Below, piece by piece: positions 1 through 10,050 of a stretch of DNA of 64,000 bases (its first letter is position 1; each line of letters begins with the position of its first letter). The stretch covers positions 3,549,001 through 3,613,000 of the forward strand of contig CP079108.1 of the NCBI GenBank assembly GCA_019285715.1, in the 5' to 3' direction. The translations under genes and the position numbers were made by a program. The notes under the pieces were generated by a model. The model saw nothing but the letters and a program-made list of their open reading frames with translations, was not told the origin of the DNA and ran no database searches. The DNA comes from Sphingosinicellaceae bacterium (GTDB lineage: Bacteria > Pseudomonadota > Alphaproteobacteria > Sphingomonadales > Sphingomonadaceae).

Positions 1-1
1 G

Positions 2-937
2 AAGGCGGTGCAGCGGACCATGCCCGACATCGGCACGGCACGTGAGAACACCGTGTTCGTCAGCGGCATCGGCTGCTCGTCGCGCTTCCCGTATTACATG
101 GAGACCTACGGTTTCCACACCATCCACGGCCGCGCGCCGGCGGTGGCGACGGGGATCAAGCTGGCCAATCCCGAGCTCGACGTGTGGATCGTCACCGGCG
201 ACGGCGACGGGCTGTCGATCGGCGGCAACCACCTGCTCCACCTGCTGCGGCGCAACCTCGACGTGCAGGTGCTGCTGTTCAACAACGAGATCTACGGCCT
301 GACCAAGGGTCAGTATTCGCCGACCTCGCGGACCGGCACACGCTCGCCGACGACGCCGTTCGGGTCGGTCGAGCGGCCGCTCCACCCCTGCGCTTTCGCG
401 ATGGGCGCCGGCGCGCGCTTCGTCGCCCGCACCATCGACACCGCGCAGAAGAACATGCCCGAGGTCCTGAAGCGCGCCCACGCGCACAAGGGCACCAGCT
501 TCGTCGAGATCTTCCAGAACTGCATCGTCTACAACGCCGACGTGTTCGCCGCCTTCACCGAGAAGAAGAACGCCGCGGACAACCAGTTGTGGTGCGTCCA
601 CGGGCAGCCTTTGCTGTTCGCCGGCGGCAGCAAGGGCCTGCGCCTCAACTCGGCGACGATGGAGCTCGAGGTCGTCGACATCGCGGTCGGCGACACCGCG
701 CAGGTGCTGATCCACGACGAGACCAGCCGCGTCCAGGCGCAGTTCCTGATCGACATGCCGTTCGGGCCGTTCCCGATGGCGCTCGGCGTGCTGTACTGCG
801 ATCCGGTCACGAGCTTCGAGGTCGCCATCGAGGCGCAACGCGAGCGCGTCGTCGCCGACAAGACCGCGGACTTCAACGCGCTGCTCCGCAAGGGCCAGAG
901 CTGGGAAGTCATGGCGAAAGAACTGCGCCCGGTCTGA
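2..937 (+). CDS. korB: 2-oxoacid:ferredoxin oxidoreductase, beta subunit (5' end outside window)
   Basis: This is the thiamine-diphosphate-binding beta subunit of a two-subunit 2-oxoglutarate/2-oxoacid:ferredoxin oxidoreductase, which oxidatively decarboxylates the 2-oxoacid to acyl-CoA and reduces ferredoxin in the cytoplasm. The reading frame is open at the left edge, so the N-terminus is missing. Visible family marks are the GIGCSSRFPYY segment, the ThDP/Mg motif GDGDGLSIGGNH, and NNEIYGLTKGQYSPTS. About 311 residues are present against roughly 340 in the family. A GTG at 8 could be mistaken for a start, but homology continues upstream of it. The alpha subunit gene should lie just outside the window. 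Confidence 0.9.
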   Translation, partial: KAVQRTMPDIGTARENTVFVSGIGCSSRFPYYMETYGFHTIHGRAPAVATGIKLANPELDVWIVTGDGDGLSIGGNHLLHLLRRNLDVQVLLFNNEIYGLTKGQYSPTSRTGTRSPTTPFGSVERPLHPCAFAMGAGARFVARTIDTAQKNMPEVLKRAHAHKGTSFVEIFQNCIVYNADVFAAFTEKKNAADNQLWCVHGQPLLFAGGSKGLRLNSATMELEVVDIAVGDTAQVLIHDETSRVQAQFLIDMPFGPFPMALGVLYCDPVTSFEVAIEAQRERVVADKTADFNALLRKGQSWEVMAKELRPV

Positions 938-940
938 CTT

Positions 941-1090
941 GCTACCCTCCCCCCTCGGGGGGAGGGACAGGCGTGCCCTTGCGCGCCGGGGAGAGGGGCG
1001 GGGGCCGCTCACTCGGGATTCCCCCACCCTGCCCTCTCCCTGGTTGCGACGAAGCAACCTGTCCCTCCCCCCAAGCGGGGGAGGGAAGCC
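941..1090. repeat. Dispersed palindromic repeat, family 2 (C/G-run type)
   Basis: The korB-prfC gap begins with CTACCCTCCCCCCTCGGGGG and ends with the complementary CTCCCCCCAAGCGGGGGAGG, forming a long imperfect inverted repeat with internal palindromes. Related copies lie near 12360, 17961, 29902 and 57139. It is noncoding and could form a strong stem in RNA, perhaps protecting or terminating the korB transcript. Confidence 0.75.
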
Positions 1091-1125
1091 TTGCCCCACT
1101 ACCGAAACGTCGCCACATAGCCCCC

Positions 1126-2706
<1,581 letters not shown>

Positions 2707-2725
2707 TCCGGGCCGCGCGCGCCGC

Positions 2726-4849
2726 ATGATCGTCACCTGTCCCGGTTGCGCCTCGCGCTACCGCGTCGGGGACGAAGCGGCCGTTCCCGGACGGCGGTTG
2801 CGGTGCGACAACTGCGGCACGCGGTGGAAGATCGAGGACGAGCCTGAGACCATGCTGACCGATGCGGCGCTGGTCGACTTCCCGGACGACGACGAGGAAC
2901 CGCGGCGTCGCGGCTTCGTGCGGCGGCACTGGCTGGCGATCGTCGGCGTCATCGTGCTGCTTTTCGGCGCGACCTTGTTGTGGCTGATCTTCACCGCGCC
3001 GCTGGGCCGGGCGCTGGAGCCGCTGAAGGAACCGAGCCTCGTCATCCTGGATGCAGCCGGCAATCCGATCGCACGACGCGGCAACTACAAGGAGCAGCCG
3101 GTCACCATCGCCGAGCTGCCGAAGTACGTGCCGGCAGCACTCATCGCGATCGAGGACCGGCGCTTCTATTCGCACTGGGGCATCGACCCGCAGGGCATCC
3201 TGCGCGCGCTGTTCCGCAACGCCGAGAAGGGCGGCGTCAGCCAGGGCGGCTCGACCCTGACCCAGCAGCTCGCGAAGACCAGCTTCCTGAGCTCCGAGCG
3301 CAGCATCAAGCGCAAGCTGCAGGAGGTGATCATCGCCTTCTACCTCGAGTCGCGCCTGACCAAGGACGAGATCCTGTCGCGCTACCTGTCGAGCGTCTAT
3401 TTCGGCGAGGGCGCCTACGGCATCCGCGCCGCTGCCCGGACCTATTTCGATCGCTCGCCCTCGCAGCTGACCGTCGGACAGGCGGCGATGCTCGCTGGGC
3501 TGGTCAAGGCACCATCGTCGCTCGCTCCGTCGCGCCATCTGGCGGCGGCGCAGGCGCGCGAGCGCGTCGTCCTGCAGGCGATGGTCGAGGACGGCGCGTT
3601 GACCGCCGATCAGGTCCGCCACGTCCAGCCGGCGCGCTTCGTCCCGGGCCGCGAGGCGCTGCCGACCGGTTCCTACTTCGCCGACTGGGTGCTGCCGCAA
3701 GCCAAGGCCGCGATCGACGTCGCGCAATACGGCGACACCGCGGTCAACACGACGCTCGACCCGGCGCTGCAGAAGGACGCCGAGCGCGCCGTCCGCGAGG
3801 TGCTGGGCCAGTACCGGGGCCTCAACGTCACCCAGGCGGCGCTGGTCGCGATGCGGCCCGACGGGCGCGTTGTCGCGATGGTCGGCGGCGCCGACTACAA
3901 GGCGACCAGCTTCAACCGTGCGACGCAGGCGATGCGGCAGCCGGGCAGCTCGTTCAAGCTGTTCGTTTATCTCGCCGCGCTGCATGCCGGGGATACGCCG
4001 AACACCATCATCGACGACTCGCCGATCACCATCGGCGACTGGCAGCCCAAGAACGACGAGGGCAAGTACCGCGGCCCGATCCCGCTGGTCACCGCGTTCG
4101 CGGCGTCGAGCAACATCGCCGCGGTCAAATTGGTCCAGCAGGTCGGGGTCGAGGCGGTGCGGGCGCAGGCGCGTCGGCTCGGCGTCACCGTGCCGCTGTC
4201 GAACTACGAGGGGCTGGCGCTCGGCACCTCGGGCATCCCTTTGATCGAGCTGACCTCAGCGTACGCAGCGGTGGCGGCAGGCGAGTATCCGGTCAAGCCG
4301 ATCGGGCTGAGCAACCCGACCCGCGAGGGTGTCGCCGACAAGTTGCGCGGTGTCGTCAAGTCGCTGCGCCCATGGCCCGAGCGCGAGCCGATGATGCAAC
4401 TCCTCAAGTCGGCGGTGGCACGCGGCACCGGCAAGGACGCGACCCTTCCGATCGCCACCTATGGCAAGACCGGCACCACCCAGAACCACCGCGATGCGCT
4501 GTTCGTCGGCTTCGCGGGCGATCTTGTGGTCGGCGTCTGGGTCGGCAACGACGACAACTCGCCGATGGGCGGCAGCGTTGTCGGCGGTACCATCCCGGCG
4601 CGGCTGTGGAAGCACTTCATGACCGCCGCGCTGACCCGCGAGGGCCTGCTCCGCGCGCCGCCGCCGCGGACGTTCCAGGACGATCTCGGCGACGCGCTCG
4701 GCAAGGCCGGGGTTGCGGTCGATGCCCTCGACGCGGCGGGTGACCTCGTCGGCGGCGTCATCGACAACGTCACCGGCGGCGACCGTGACAGGGGTCGCGA
4801 TCGCGAGGACTCGCCGGAGTCGCCGCCACCGCCCGAGGACCAGCGCTAG
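2726..4849 (+). CDS. PBP1A-family bifunctional penicillin-binding protein with N-terminal zinc ribbon
   Basis: This class A penicillin-binding protein (707 residues) polymerises and cross-links peptidoglycan in the periplasm. A cytoplasmic MJ0042-type zinc ribbon lies at residues 1-35 (Cys5, Cys8, Cys27, Cys30), then an acidic linker and one membrane segment at about 69-91. The GT51 transglycosylase domain follows, with EDRRFY at 143-148 and GGSTLTQQLAK. The transpeptidase has SSFK at 408-411 (catalytic Ser408), SSN at 461-463 and KTGT at 581-584. The C-terminal 50 residues are charged and Pro/Arg/Asp-rich. All catalytic motifs are present. The zinc ribbon is an addition relative to ordinary PBP1A, and its role is unknown. 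The start ATG lies 19 bases after prfC. Confidence 0.93.
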   Translation: MIVTCPGCASRYRVGDEAAVPGRRLRCDNCGTRWKIEDEPETMLTDAALVDFPDDDEEPRRRGFVRRHWLAIVGVIVLLFGATLLWLIFTAPLGRALEPLKEPSLVILDAAGNPIARRGNYKEQPVTIAELPKYVPAALIAIEDRRFYSHWGIDPQGILRALFRNAEKGGVSQGGSTLTQQLAKTSFLSSERSIKRKLQEVIIAFYLESRLTKDEILSRYLSSVYFGEGAYGIRAAARTYFDRSPSQLTVGQAAMLAGLVKAPSSLAPSRHLAAAQARERVVLQAMVEDGALTADQVRHVQPARFVPGREALPTGSYFADWVLPQAKAAIDVAQYGDTAVNTTLDPALQKDAERAVREVLGQYRGLNVTQAALVAMRPDGRVVAMVGGADYKATSFNRATQAMRQPGSSFKLFVYLAALHAGDTPNTIIDDSPITIGDWQPKNDEGKYRGPIPLVTAFAASSNIAAVKLVQQVGVEAVRAQARRLGVTVPLSNYEGLALGTSGIPLIELTSAYAAVAAGEYPVKPIGLSNPTREGVADKLRGVVKSLRPWPEREPMMQLLKSAVARGTGKDATLPIATYGKTGTTQNHRDALFVGFAGDLVVGVWVGNDDNSPMGGSVVGGTIPARLWKHFMTAALTREGLLRAPPPRTFQDDLGDALGKAGVAVDALDAAGDLVGGVIDNVTGGDRDRGRDREDSPESPPPPEDQR

Positions 4850-4883
4850 GCACGAGGTGCAGCGCACGAGAGCGTCCGATCTG

Positions 4884-4958
4884 CAGCGATGAGAAAGATC
4901 AAGTGGCCGTTCGTTCAGCGCAATCCCGTTTGTACCAGATGGGCGATGCGTAGGACAG
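4884..4958. repeat. Two-copy structured element, copy A
   Basis: Three blocks, CAGCGATGAGAAAGATCA (4884-4901), TGTACCAGATGGG (4931-4943) and GTAGGACAG (4950-4958), recur in the same order at 62864-62937 with block spacings of 29/6 versus 28/6 bases. The sequence between blocks differs. Copy A lies 34 bases after the PBP stop codon. I do not recognise the element. It could be a decayed coding fragment, a mobile-element remnant or a structured RNA. Confidence 0.6.
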
Positions 4959-5000
4959 GGCGCGGAATCGTTGCTCAGTTCGATCCGAAGGCCGATGCCA

Positions 5001-5099
5001 ACCCCGTTGTCATCCCGGGCTTGACCCGGGACCCAGCTAACCCAGCGCTCGGGCTCCGGGGTTAGCTGGGTCCCGGGTCAAGCTCGGGACGACAGGGGT
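5001..5099. repeat. Dispersed palindromic repeat, family 1 (TCATCCCGGGCTTGACCCGG type)
   Basis: A near-perfect inverted repeat of about 95 bases: GTCATCCCGGGCTTGACCCG on the left and the complementary CGGGTCAAGCTCGGGACGAC on the right, with a second nested palindrome around CCAGCTAACC/GGTTAGCTGG. Copies occur at 8621-8707 and 19743-19840. It sits between convergent genes, where it could act as a bidirectional terminator or 3' stabiliser. Confidence 0.85.
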
Positions 5100-5101
5100 C
5101 G

Positions 5102-5758
5102 CTACGCGTCCAGCAAGGTGTGGGCACCGCGGATGAAGCGGTGGAAGGGGATCGGCCGGCCGGGCGTCTCGAAGCGGGCCGCGACCTCGGCCAGGATCAT
5201 GCGGGTGATCTGCGGCAGGTCGAGCTTGGCCGCCTCGTCCCAGTCGAACCACGCCAGCTCGCCGAGTTCGCCGGAGCCGCTGCCGGGTTCGAGGGCGACC
5301 AGCGCCGTTGCCTCGGCGACGAAGAAGCGGGCATCGAAGCGCCGCGTCCGGCCCGGCGGGGTGATCGCACGAGCGACGTAGTCGAGGGCGCCGAGGTCGG
5401 GAAGCGCACCGGTGGCGAGGAAGTGGCGCCACTCACCCCGGCTGCTGCGCGGTGTTGTCCCGGCCCTGGCGAGGAGCAGCCCGGTCTCTTCGAAGGTCTC
5501 GCGGATCGCCGCCAGCGCCAGCGCCCGGCCACGCACGCCGGGGCAGCCGCGCTCCAGCGCCGCTGCGACCTCGGGGCGAAGCTCCGACGCCACCGGCACA
5601 CGGAAGTCGCTCGGATGGATGCGCCCGCCGGGGAACACCCATTTGTCGGGCATGAAGCTGTGCCCGCGGCTGCGCTGGCCCATCAGGACACGCGGCACCG
5701 GTCCGTCACGGCGGACGATCAGCAGGGTCGCGGCGTCCTTGGGCTTGGGGGCGGGCAT
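5102..5758 (-). CDS. NUDIX hydrolase (NUDT19-like insertion in the box)
   Basis: A 218-residue Nudix-fold pyrophosphatase; the substrate cannot be read from the sequence but is probably a nucleoside diphosphate derivative or CoA ester. The conserved GG lies at 44-45 (WVFPGGRIHPSD) and the catalytic helix is AIRETFEETGLLL (residues 85-97, with Arg86, Glu87, Glu90, Glu91). About 28 extra residues separate the first Gly of the box from its RExxEE part. This is a feature of the NUDT19-like subgroup rather than a defect. The gene is isolated on the minus strand between a family 1 repeat and the old yellow enzyme. Confidence 0.88.
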   Translation of the reverse strand: MPAPKPKDAATLLIVRRDGPVPRVLMGQRSRGHSFMPDKWVFPGGRIHPSDFRVPVASELRPEVAAALERGCPGVRGRALALAAIRETFEETGLLLARAGTTPRSSRGEWRHFLATGALPDLGALDYVARAITPPGRTRRFDARFFVAEATALVALEPGSGSGELGELAWFDWDEAAKLDLPQITRMILAEVAARFETPGRPIPFHRFIRGAHTLLDA

Positions 5759-5811
5759 GAGCGCACTGTGGCGCTCCCGCCTGCCCCCGGCAACCGGTCG
5801 GCCCCTAGCGT

Positions 5812-6909
5812 TTAAACCAGGGTCGCGAGCGCGCTACGATCAAAGCCCTGGAGCTCGGCCCCGCGGCCGTCGCGGACCTTCTGGACCCAGTCGGGATCGA
5901 CGATCAGTGCGCGGCCGACTGCGACGAGGTCGAACTCGCCCTTGTCGAGACGCTCCAGCAAGCGCTCGAGCGAGGCTGGCTTGGAGCCCTCGCCGCCGAA
6001 GCCCGCGATGAACTCGCCGTCGAGGCCGACCGAGCCGACGGTGATCGTCGGGGTGCCGGTGACCTTCTTGACCCAGCCCGCGAAGTTGAGGCCGGCCTCC
6101 CCGTCGAGGTCGGGAAACTCGGGCTCCCAGAAGCGCCGCTGCGAGCAGTGGAAGACATCGGCACCGGCATCGGCGAGCGGTCGCAGCCAGGCCTCGAGCG
6201 CCTTCGGGTCGGGGGCGAGCTTGGCATCGTAGTTCTGCTGCTTCCACTGCGAGATGCGCAGGATCACCGGATAGTCGGGGCCGACCGCGACCCGGACCGC
6301 CTTCAGGATCTCGGCGGCAAAGCGCGCGCGCAGCGGCAGCTCGGCACCGTTCCAGTCATCCTCGCGGGCATTGGTGCCGTCCCAGAAGAACTGGTCGATC
6401 AGGTAGCCGTGCGCGCCGTGCAGCTCGACCGAGTCGAAGCCGAGGCGCTTGGCGTCGCCGGCGGCCTGGGCAAAGGCGGCGATGGTGTCGCCGATGTCGC
6501 TGTCGGTCATCGCCTTGCCGTGCGGCTTGCCGGGCTTGAACAGGCCCGACGGGCTCTCCGGCTCGCCGTCCGACCCGGCGTGGTTGATCGCGCTGCCGAC
6601 GTGCCACAGCTGCGGCGCGACGAGGCCGTTCGCGGCGTGGACCTCCTCGACGACCTTGCCCCAGCCGGGCAGCGCGTCGCCGTAGAAGTGCGGGTAGTTG
6701 GGATCGTTGGCCGAGCCCGGACGCTCGACGACGGTGCCTTCGGTCACGATGAGCCCGACTTCGCCCTCGGCACGGCGGCGGTAGTAGGCCGCGACGTTGT
6801 CGCCCGGGATGCCGTTCGGCGAGAAGCTCCGCGTCATCGGCGCCATGACGATGCGGTTGGGCAGGTGGAGGCCCTTCAGGTCGAACGGTTCGAACAGCGG
6901 ATTGGTCAT
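5812..6909 (-). CDS. NADH:flavin oxidoreductase / old yellow enzyme family
   Basis: A 365-residue FMN-dependent TIM-barrel ene-reductase that uses NAD(P)H to reduce activated C=C bonds or nitro and peroxide groups. Family marks are the N-terminal LFEPFDLKGLHLPNRIVMAP with MTRSF, the substrate-binding ELHGAHGYLIDQFFWDGTN segment, and FMN-phosphate contacts near the C-terminus (VGRALIVDPDWVQK). The ATG at 6909 was chosen because the family begins at TNPLFEPF; the open frame upstream of it is unlike any OYE. It is transcribed divergently from a MATE pump across a 315-base gap holding two palindromic motifs. Confidence 0.92.
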   Translation of the reverse strand: MTNPLFEPFDLKGLHLPNRIVMAPMTRSFSPNGIPGDNVAAYYRRRAEGEVGLIVTEGTVVERPGSANDPNYPHFYGDALPGWGKVVEEVHAANGLVAPQLWHVGSAINHAGSDGEPESPSGLFKPGKPHGKAMTDSDIGDTIAAFAQAAGDAKRLGFDSVELHGAHGYLIDQFFWDGTNAREDDWNGAELPLRARFAAEILKAVRVAVGPDYPVILRISQWKQQNYDAKLAPDPKALEAWLRPLADAGADVFHCSQRRFWEPEFPDLDGEAGLNFAGWVKKVTGTPTITVGSVGLDGEFIAGFGGEGSKPASLERLLERLDKGEFDLVAVGRALIVDPDWVQKVRDGRGAELQGFDRSALATLV

Positions 6910-7024
6910 GGGTGCGTCCTGTAGTTGGCCGGGCGATCTACGGTCGAGGAGGCGGCGGCGGCAAGGCGTCGTTGGGCAAGGATTTCTTGTGGGCGGTGAC
7001 GTATCGCAGGGGTGGCGGCGGGGC

Positions 7025-7089
7025 AAATGGTAGGATGTGGACGCTTATTAACCATATTGAGCCGCCTACCATTTCAAATAACCGGTTAT
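7025..7089. promoter_or_regulatory. Candidate operators: inverted repeat and 12-bp perfect palindrome
   Basis: In the divergent gap 6910-7224, AAATGGTAGG (7025-7034) is repeated in inverse as CCTACCATTT (7065-7074). Four bases later comes the perfect palindrome ATAACCGGTTAT (7078-7089). The stretch is clearly A/T-richer than its surroundings and so is the likely promoter area for the old yellow enzyme (minus) and the MATE pump (plus). No regulator gene is adjacent. I see nothing else in the rest of the gap. Confidence 0.55.
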
Positions 7090-7224
7090 AACAACCTTCT
7101 TCGTTAGTCTATTCGGTTAGTTTTGTCAAGGTGGATCGCGGCTTGTCCCTCGTCCGCAGGGGAGCAGGTTGCCGGGCGCGTCCCCCTCCCCTAGAGACGC
7201 CGGCTGCCTTGAGGACATCGACCC

Positions 7225-8574
7225 GTGACTGCCGCCGCCGCCACCCTTCACCTGCCGATCCGGCTGAGCACGCTGCTGCGTCTCGCGGGCCCGGTGGTGC
7301 TGTCGCGGCTCGGCATCATGACGATGGGGCTGGTCGATACCATCGTCGTCGGGCGGCATTCGGGCGTCGAGCTGGGGTATCTGGCGCTGGCGTGGGCGCC
7401 GACGGGGATCGTGCTGACGACCTCGATCGGGCTGCTGTCGGGCGTGCAGGTGCTGACCAGCCAGGCGATCGGCGAGGGTCGGCGCGAGGACACCGGCGCG
7501 GTGCTGCGGCGGGGCCTCATCTATTCGGCGCTGATCGGGATTGTCGCGGCGGCGCTGCTGATCGTGGGTGGCCCGTGGTTCCTCCACCATGTCGGGGTCG
7601 AAGCCAGCCTCGCCGACGGTGCGACCCCGGTGCTGGTCATGCTGGCACTGTCGCTGCTGCCGATCCTGGTCGGCGACGCCGGCATCTTCTGGCTCGAGGC
7701 GCACGGCCGTCCGGTGCCGGGTGCGGTGGTGATGTGGGCGTCGAACGTCGTCAATCTCGCGCTCAACCTGTGGCTGGTGCCGGGCCGCTCGCCGTTCGCG
7801 GTCGAGGGCGCGGTGGCGGCGAGCTATGCGACCTTGATCAGCCGGATCGCGTTCCTGATCATGGTCGCGGTCGCGATCCTCGGCTGGCACGAGGCCAAGT
7901 CGCTGGGCGTCCTGAAGCGCCACGGCCGCGACCGGGGTGCCGAGGCCGCGCTGCGCCGCATCGGCTATGCCGCGTCGTTGAGCTATTTCGTCGAGGCGGG
8001 CGCGTTCCAGGCGATGACCATCGTCGCGGGCTGGCTCGGCGCGACCGCGGTCGCGGCGTGGGCGGTCACCGTCAACGTCGCCGCGCTGATCTTCATGCTG
8101 CCGCTCGGCCTCGCGACCGCGACCGGCGTGCTCGTCGGGCGCGCCTACGGGGCCGGCGACCGGGTCGGCGTTCGCCGCGCCGGGGTGCTGGGTTTCCGCG
8201 CGGTGTTCGGGCTGCTGCTGATCGTCTGCGCCATCGTCGGCTTCGGCAACCACGCCATCGCCGCTGCCTATACCCACGACCCCGCAATCCGGGTCGCGGC
8301 CGCGTCGGCGCTGCTGCTGTCGTGCCTGTTCTACGTGGCGGACGGGTTGCAGGTCGTCGGCTCGCAGTCGCTGCGCGCACAGAACGACATCTGGGCGCCG
8401 ACCGCGACGCATTTCTTCAGCTATCTCGTGGTCATGATCCCGGCGTGCATCCTGCTTGCGATCACGGCGGGCCTCGGCGTCGACGGTATCGTGCTGGGTG
8501 TGGTGATCGCGTCGCTGGTGTCGGCGGCGCTGCTGATCGGGAGATTCTGGTGGAAGGTGCGGGGGCACGGCTGA
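7225..8574 (+). CDS. MATE family efflux transporter
   Basis: A 449-residue polytopic inner-membrane protein with about 12 hydrophobic segments in two related halves, typical of Na+ or H+ coupled multidrug and toxin extrusion pumps. The N-terminus (LLRLAGPVVLSRLGIMTMGL) and the half-repeat beginning near GYAASLSYFVEAGAFQAMT match the MatE domains. The start is GTG at 7225. Divergent pairing with an old yellow enzyme suggests a shared response to electrophiles or xenobiotics; this is inferred from position only. A family 1 repeat follows the stop codon. Confidence 0.9.
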   Translation: MTAAAATLHLPIRLSTLLRLAGPVVLSRLGIMTMGLVDTIVVGRHSGVELGYLALAWAPTGIVLTTSIGLLSGVQVLTSQAIGEGRREDTGAVLRRGLIYSALIGIVAAALLIVGGPWFLHHVGVEASLADGATPVLVMLALSLLPILVGDAGIFWLEAHGRPVPGAVVMWASNVVNLALNLWLVPGRSPFAVEGAVAASYATLISRIAFLIMVAVAILGWHEAKSLGVLKRHGRDRGAEAALRRIGYAASLSYFVEAGAFQAMTIVAGWLGATAVAAWAVTVNVAALIFMLPLGLATATGVLVGRAYGAGDRVGVRRAGVLGFRAVFGLLLIVCAIVGFGNHAIAAAYTHDPAIRVAAASALLLSCLFYVADGLQVVGSQSLRAQNDIWAPTATHFFSYLVVMIPACILLAITAGLGVDGIVLGVVIASLVSAALLIGRFWWKVRGHG

Positions 8575-8602
8575 GGGCACGCGAAGGGCGCACGGCCGCC
8601 TT

Positions 8603-8707
8603 TGTCATCCCGGGCCCCATTGTCATCCCGGGCTTGACCCGGGACCCAGCTAACCCCGGAGTCTGAGCGCTGCGTTAGCTGGGTCCCGGGTCAGGCCCAG
8701 GATGACA
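8603..8707. repeat. Family 1 palindromic repeat, with a partial extra left end
   Basis: The full inverted repeat runs from TGTCATCCCGGGCTTGACCC (8621) to the complementary GGGTCAGGCCCAGGATGACA ending at 8707. A truncated extra left end, TGTCATCCCGGGCCCCA, sits directly before it at 8603-8620. It lies between the convergent MATE and flavoprotein genes. Confidence 0.85.
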
Positions 8708-8726
8708 CGTGATTGCAAACCCCGCC

Positions 8727-10040
8727 TCAGGCCGCGACCCGCTGCACTCGCGTCGCGCCGCTGGCGATCTCACGCTGGATGTCGCGCACGTAGATACCGA
8801 AATCGAGCTGCATGGTGTGGCGCGGGCTGGCGTAATAATGGCCGCGGTGGAGCGTCTCGTCGCTGGCGATGACGCGGCGCATGGTCGCCTCGTCGGGCAG
8901 CGCGTACTGGCCGCTCGCCCACGCGACGAACAGCTTCGACTGCTGCTCCGCGAGGTTGACCAGCGTCGGCAGCGACTGCGCCAGCCCCATGAACCACAGG
9001 CCGTGGCGCGCCGGCTCGGGCTGCACCATGCGCTTGAACAGCGGCAGATGGTTGCCGGTGACGGGGGCATCCTCGGGGCTGAGGAAGGGGAACTCGACCC
9101 GGTAGCCGGTGGCGGTGACGATGACGTCGACCGCCTCGACGCTGCCGTCGCTGAAGCGCACGTTCGGGCCTTCGAGCGCGGCGATCCCGGGCCGCACGAC
9201 GATGTCGCCGGCGGCGCAGCGGGGCAGGAACTCGGCCGATACGGTCGGGTGGGCGTGGAGCGGCGCGTGGTCGGGCTCTGGCAGCCCGTAGTCGGTCATG
9301 TTGCCGACGGCGCGGCGGACAGCGCCAGCCGCGAGCTTGCGCGCCAGCTTCGGCGGGATCCACGCGGGCAGCGGCGTCTTGTCGATCGGGCGGCCGCCGA
9401 GCATCTTGGGCAGCACCCAGACGCCGCGCCGCGCCGACACGAACAGCCGCTCGGTGACCGTGCGCTGGGCAAGCTCGGCGGCGATGTCGACGGCGCTGTT
9501 GCCGAGGCCGACGACGACGACGCGCTTGCCGGTCATGTCGACCGGGTCGGTCGGGGTGCGGTAGTCGTGGGCGTGGATGACGGTGCCGTCGAACCGGCCC
9601 GGCCATTCGGGGCGGTTGGGTGACCAGTGGTGACCGTTGGCGACGACGACCGCGTCATACGCCTCGGTGCCGAGCTTCGACGTCACGTCCCAGCGGCCGT
9701 CGTCCCGGCGCGCGACACTGGTCACTGGCGTCTCGAAGCGGATCAGCGGGCGCAGGCCGAAGTGGTCGACGTAGTCGTTGAAATACTTTGCGATCAGGCT
9801 GTGGTGCGGGAAGTCGGGCCAGTCGGCGGGGACCGAATAGTCCTCGAACTGCAGGCGGGTCTTGGACGTGTCGATGTGCAGCGACTGGTAGGCCGAGCTC
9901 ATGCCATTGGGGTTGGCGTAGGCCCAGTTGCCGCCGATCCGGTCCGACGCCTCGTACCAGTCGAACTCCAGCCCCTCGTCCTGCAGCCGCTTGGCGGTGG
10001 TGAAGCCCGAGCAGCCGGCGCCGATGATCGCGGTTCTCAT
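8727..10040 (-). CDS. FAD-dependent monooxygenase, FMO / Baeyer-Villiger-like
   Basis: A 437-residue flavoprotein with two dinucleotide-binding folds: GAGCSG at residues 7-12 for FAD and GLGNSA at 178-183 for NADPH. Between them is the FMO fingerprint FxGxxxHxxxY (Phe150, Gly152, His156, Tyr160). It probably oxygenates a soft nucleophile or ketone; the substrate is not evident. The start is the ATG at 10040, directly before the Rossmann strand RTAIIGAGCSG. It lies 10 bases downstream of the aminotransferase on the same strand, so the two are probably co-transcribed. Confidence 0.9.
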   Translation of the reverse strand: MRTAIIGAGCSGFTTAKRLQDEGLEFDWYEASDRIGGNWAYANPNGMSSAYQSLHIDTSKTRLQFEDYSVPADWPDFPHHSLIAKYFNDYVDHFGLRPLIRFETPVTSVARRDDGRWDVTSKLGTEAYDAVVVANGHHWSPNRPEWPGRFDGTVIHAHDYRTPTDPVDMTGKRVVVVGLGNSAVDIAAELAQRTVTERLFVSARRGVWVLPKMLGGRPIDKTPLPAWIPPKLARKLAAGAVRRAVGNMTDYGLPEPDHAPLHAHPTVSAEFLPRCAAGDIVVRPGIAALEGPNVRFSDGSVEAVDVIVTATGYRVEFPFLSPEDAPVTGNHLPLFKRMVQPEPARHGLWFMGLAQSLPTLVNLAEQQSKLFVAWASGQYALPDEATMRRVIASDETLHRGHYYASPRHTMQLDFGIYVRDIQREIASGATRVQRVAA

Positions 10041-10050
10041 GGACGGGATG

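Noticed and set aside
941-1090. Family 2 repeat considered as a Rho-independent terminator
   Set aside because: No T-run follows and copies occur between co-directional genes of apparent operons, so it is listed as a dispersed repeat.
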